NCBI GenBank assembly: GCA_003696075.1
Contig: RFHH01000023.1
Coordinates: 1-32,747 of the forward strand
Direction of reading: 5' to 3'
Length of the DNA: 32,747 nucleotides
Origin: Acidobacteriota bacterium
Lineage (GTDB): Bacteria; Acidobacteriota; Polarisedimenticolia; J045
In this document: piece by piece, positions 32,111-32,747 of the stretch
Layout of the letters: each line of letters opens with the position of its first letter
Position numbering within the stretch: the stretch's first letter is position 1
Position numbers and translations under genes: made by a program
Notes under the pieces: generated by a model
Database searches by the model: none
Seen by the model: only the letters and a program-made list of their open reading frames with translations
What the model was told of the DNA's origin: nothing

Positions 32111-32747
32111 GTGGCCACCAGGCGGGCCATCGCCGGATTCGATTTCGAGCCGGGACGCCGGCTCGCCGGGAAGTACGAGGTGCAGGCGTTTCTCGGCCGC
32201 GGCTGGGAGGGCGAGGTCTACAAGGTCGTCGAGTCGAGAACGGGCGTTCCGAGGGCCATGAAGGTCTTCTACCCGGAAAGGAACGTCCGCGACCGCGCGG
32301 TGCGCTTCTACGCCAAGAAGCTCGAACGCCTCCGCGACTGCCCCATCGTCATCAAGTATCACCACAGCGAGTCGTTTTGGTACCGGGGCGTGCGTGTGAC
32401 TTGTCTGATCAGCGAGTACGTCGAGGGGGAGCTGCTGAGCCGGTTCCTGGCCCGTCAGCCCGGCGGGCGGCTCCACCCCTTCGAGGCGCTCCACCTGTTG
32501 CGGGCACTCGCCGCCGGTGTCGAGCAAATTCACGCCCGCCGGGAATACCACGGCGACATCCACGACGAAAACATCCTCGTGCGGAGGCGGGGGGTGCACT
32601 TCGACCTTCGCCTCGTCGATCTGTACCAGTGCGGCCGTCCCGACCGGTCCAAGATGACCGAAGACGTGATCCAGATGATCCGCGTCCTGTACGATGCGGT
32701 CGGGGGGGCGCGGTGGTACCGGAGGCAGCCGCCCCCGATCAAGGCGA
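32111..32747 (+). CDS. Serine/threonine protein kinase-like protein (partial, runs off window end)
   Basis: The frame from GTG 32111 stays open to the last base, giving 212 residues of an unfinished protein. It shows the kinase-fold landmarks: a glycine-rich loop FLGRGWEGEVYKV (27-39), the ATP-binding lysine in AMKVFYP (K51), a hinge-like SEYVEGELL (101-109), the catalytic loop HGDIHDENIL (D149, N154, replacing HRDLKPEN) and a DLY in place of DFG (D170). The key lysine and both aspartates are present, so activity is possible, but the catalytic and DFG loops deviate from typical Ser/Thr kinases and could suit a kinase-like small-molecule phosphotransferase. One base separates its start from the tricorn-gene stop, so they are probably co-transcribed. 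The missing C-terminal part prevents seeing sensor or membrane domains. Confidence 0.78.
   Translation, partial: MATRRAIAGFDFEPGRRLAGKYEVQAFLGRGWEGEVYKVVESRTGVPRAMKVFYPERNVRDRAVRFYAKKLERLRDCPIVIKYHHSESFWYRGVRVTCLISEYVEGELLSRFLARQPGGRLHPFEALHLLRALAAGVEQIHARREYHGDIHDENILVRRRGVHFDLRLVDLYQCGRPDRSKMTEDVIQMIRVLYDAVGGARWYRRQPPPIKA

Noticed and set aside
1-32747. tRNA, rRNA, CRISPR array, insertion sequence or phage attachment site
   Set aside because: Read through all gaps. No cloverleaf with conserved arms, no regular direct repeats, and no transposase or integrase motif was found.

Overview
This is a contiguous, very GC-rich stretch of bacterial chromosome with tightly packed genes, many joined by 4-base ATGA/GTGA stop-start overlaps. 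The gene mix points to a Gram-negative, protein-degrading lineage: an ECF sigma factor with a membrane anti-sigma partner, a secreted tricorn-like protease, M1/M28/M16 peptidases, a Tat-exported amidase, a multiheme cytochrome and a bacterial Ser/Thr kinase. Acidobacteriota (Thermoanaerobaculia-like) is my best guess, but no marker gene in the window fixes the phylum. There are no rRNA or tRNA genes, CRISPR arrays, insertion sequences or phage genes.

Layout. (1) 298-9134, all on +: ECF sigma factor, a large anti-sigma/FecR/repeat-domain membrane protein, ABC ATPase plus permease, SpoIIE-type phosphatase, SAM methyltransferase, and a second ABC ATPase plus permease. This looks like a regulated envelope or export operon. 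(2) 9135-9682 is a 548-base leader without a convincing gene. (3) 9683-14316: a two-gene operon encoding an indolepyruvate (2-oxoacid):ferredoxin oxidoreductase alpha subunit and a 1002-residue protein that joins the beta subunit (IorB) to a complete ADP-forming acyl-CoA synthetase. (4) 14618-16294, on -: a secreted protein of unknown function and a GNAT acetyltransferase. (5) 16544-19918: a secreted M1 + M28 + PDZ protease. (6) 20225-22906, on -: a secreted two-half M16 peptidase. (7) 23071-24483: a pentaheme c-type cytochrome whose 3' end overlaps a convergent semialdehyde dehydrogenase (24458-25822, -). (8) 25942-28766: a Tat amidase translationally coupled to a TrmH-like RNA methyltransferase. 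(9) 28864-32109: a tricorn-like protease. It is followed after one base by a Ser/Thr kinase-like gene cut off by the window end.

The most unusual element is the IorA / IorB-ACD operon. In archaeal peptide fermenters the oxidoreductase makes an acyl-CoA and a separate ADP-forming acyl-CoA synthetase turns it into acid plus ATP. Here the two consecutive steps share a polypeptide, the synthetase halves appear in beta-alpha order, and IorA lacks the usual C-terminal ferredoxin-like domain. With four peptidase or amidase genes nearby, the window suggests peptide uptake and amino-acid catabolism ending in substrate-level phosphorylation. That link is inferred from neighbourhood, not shown by the sequence.
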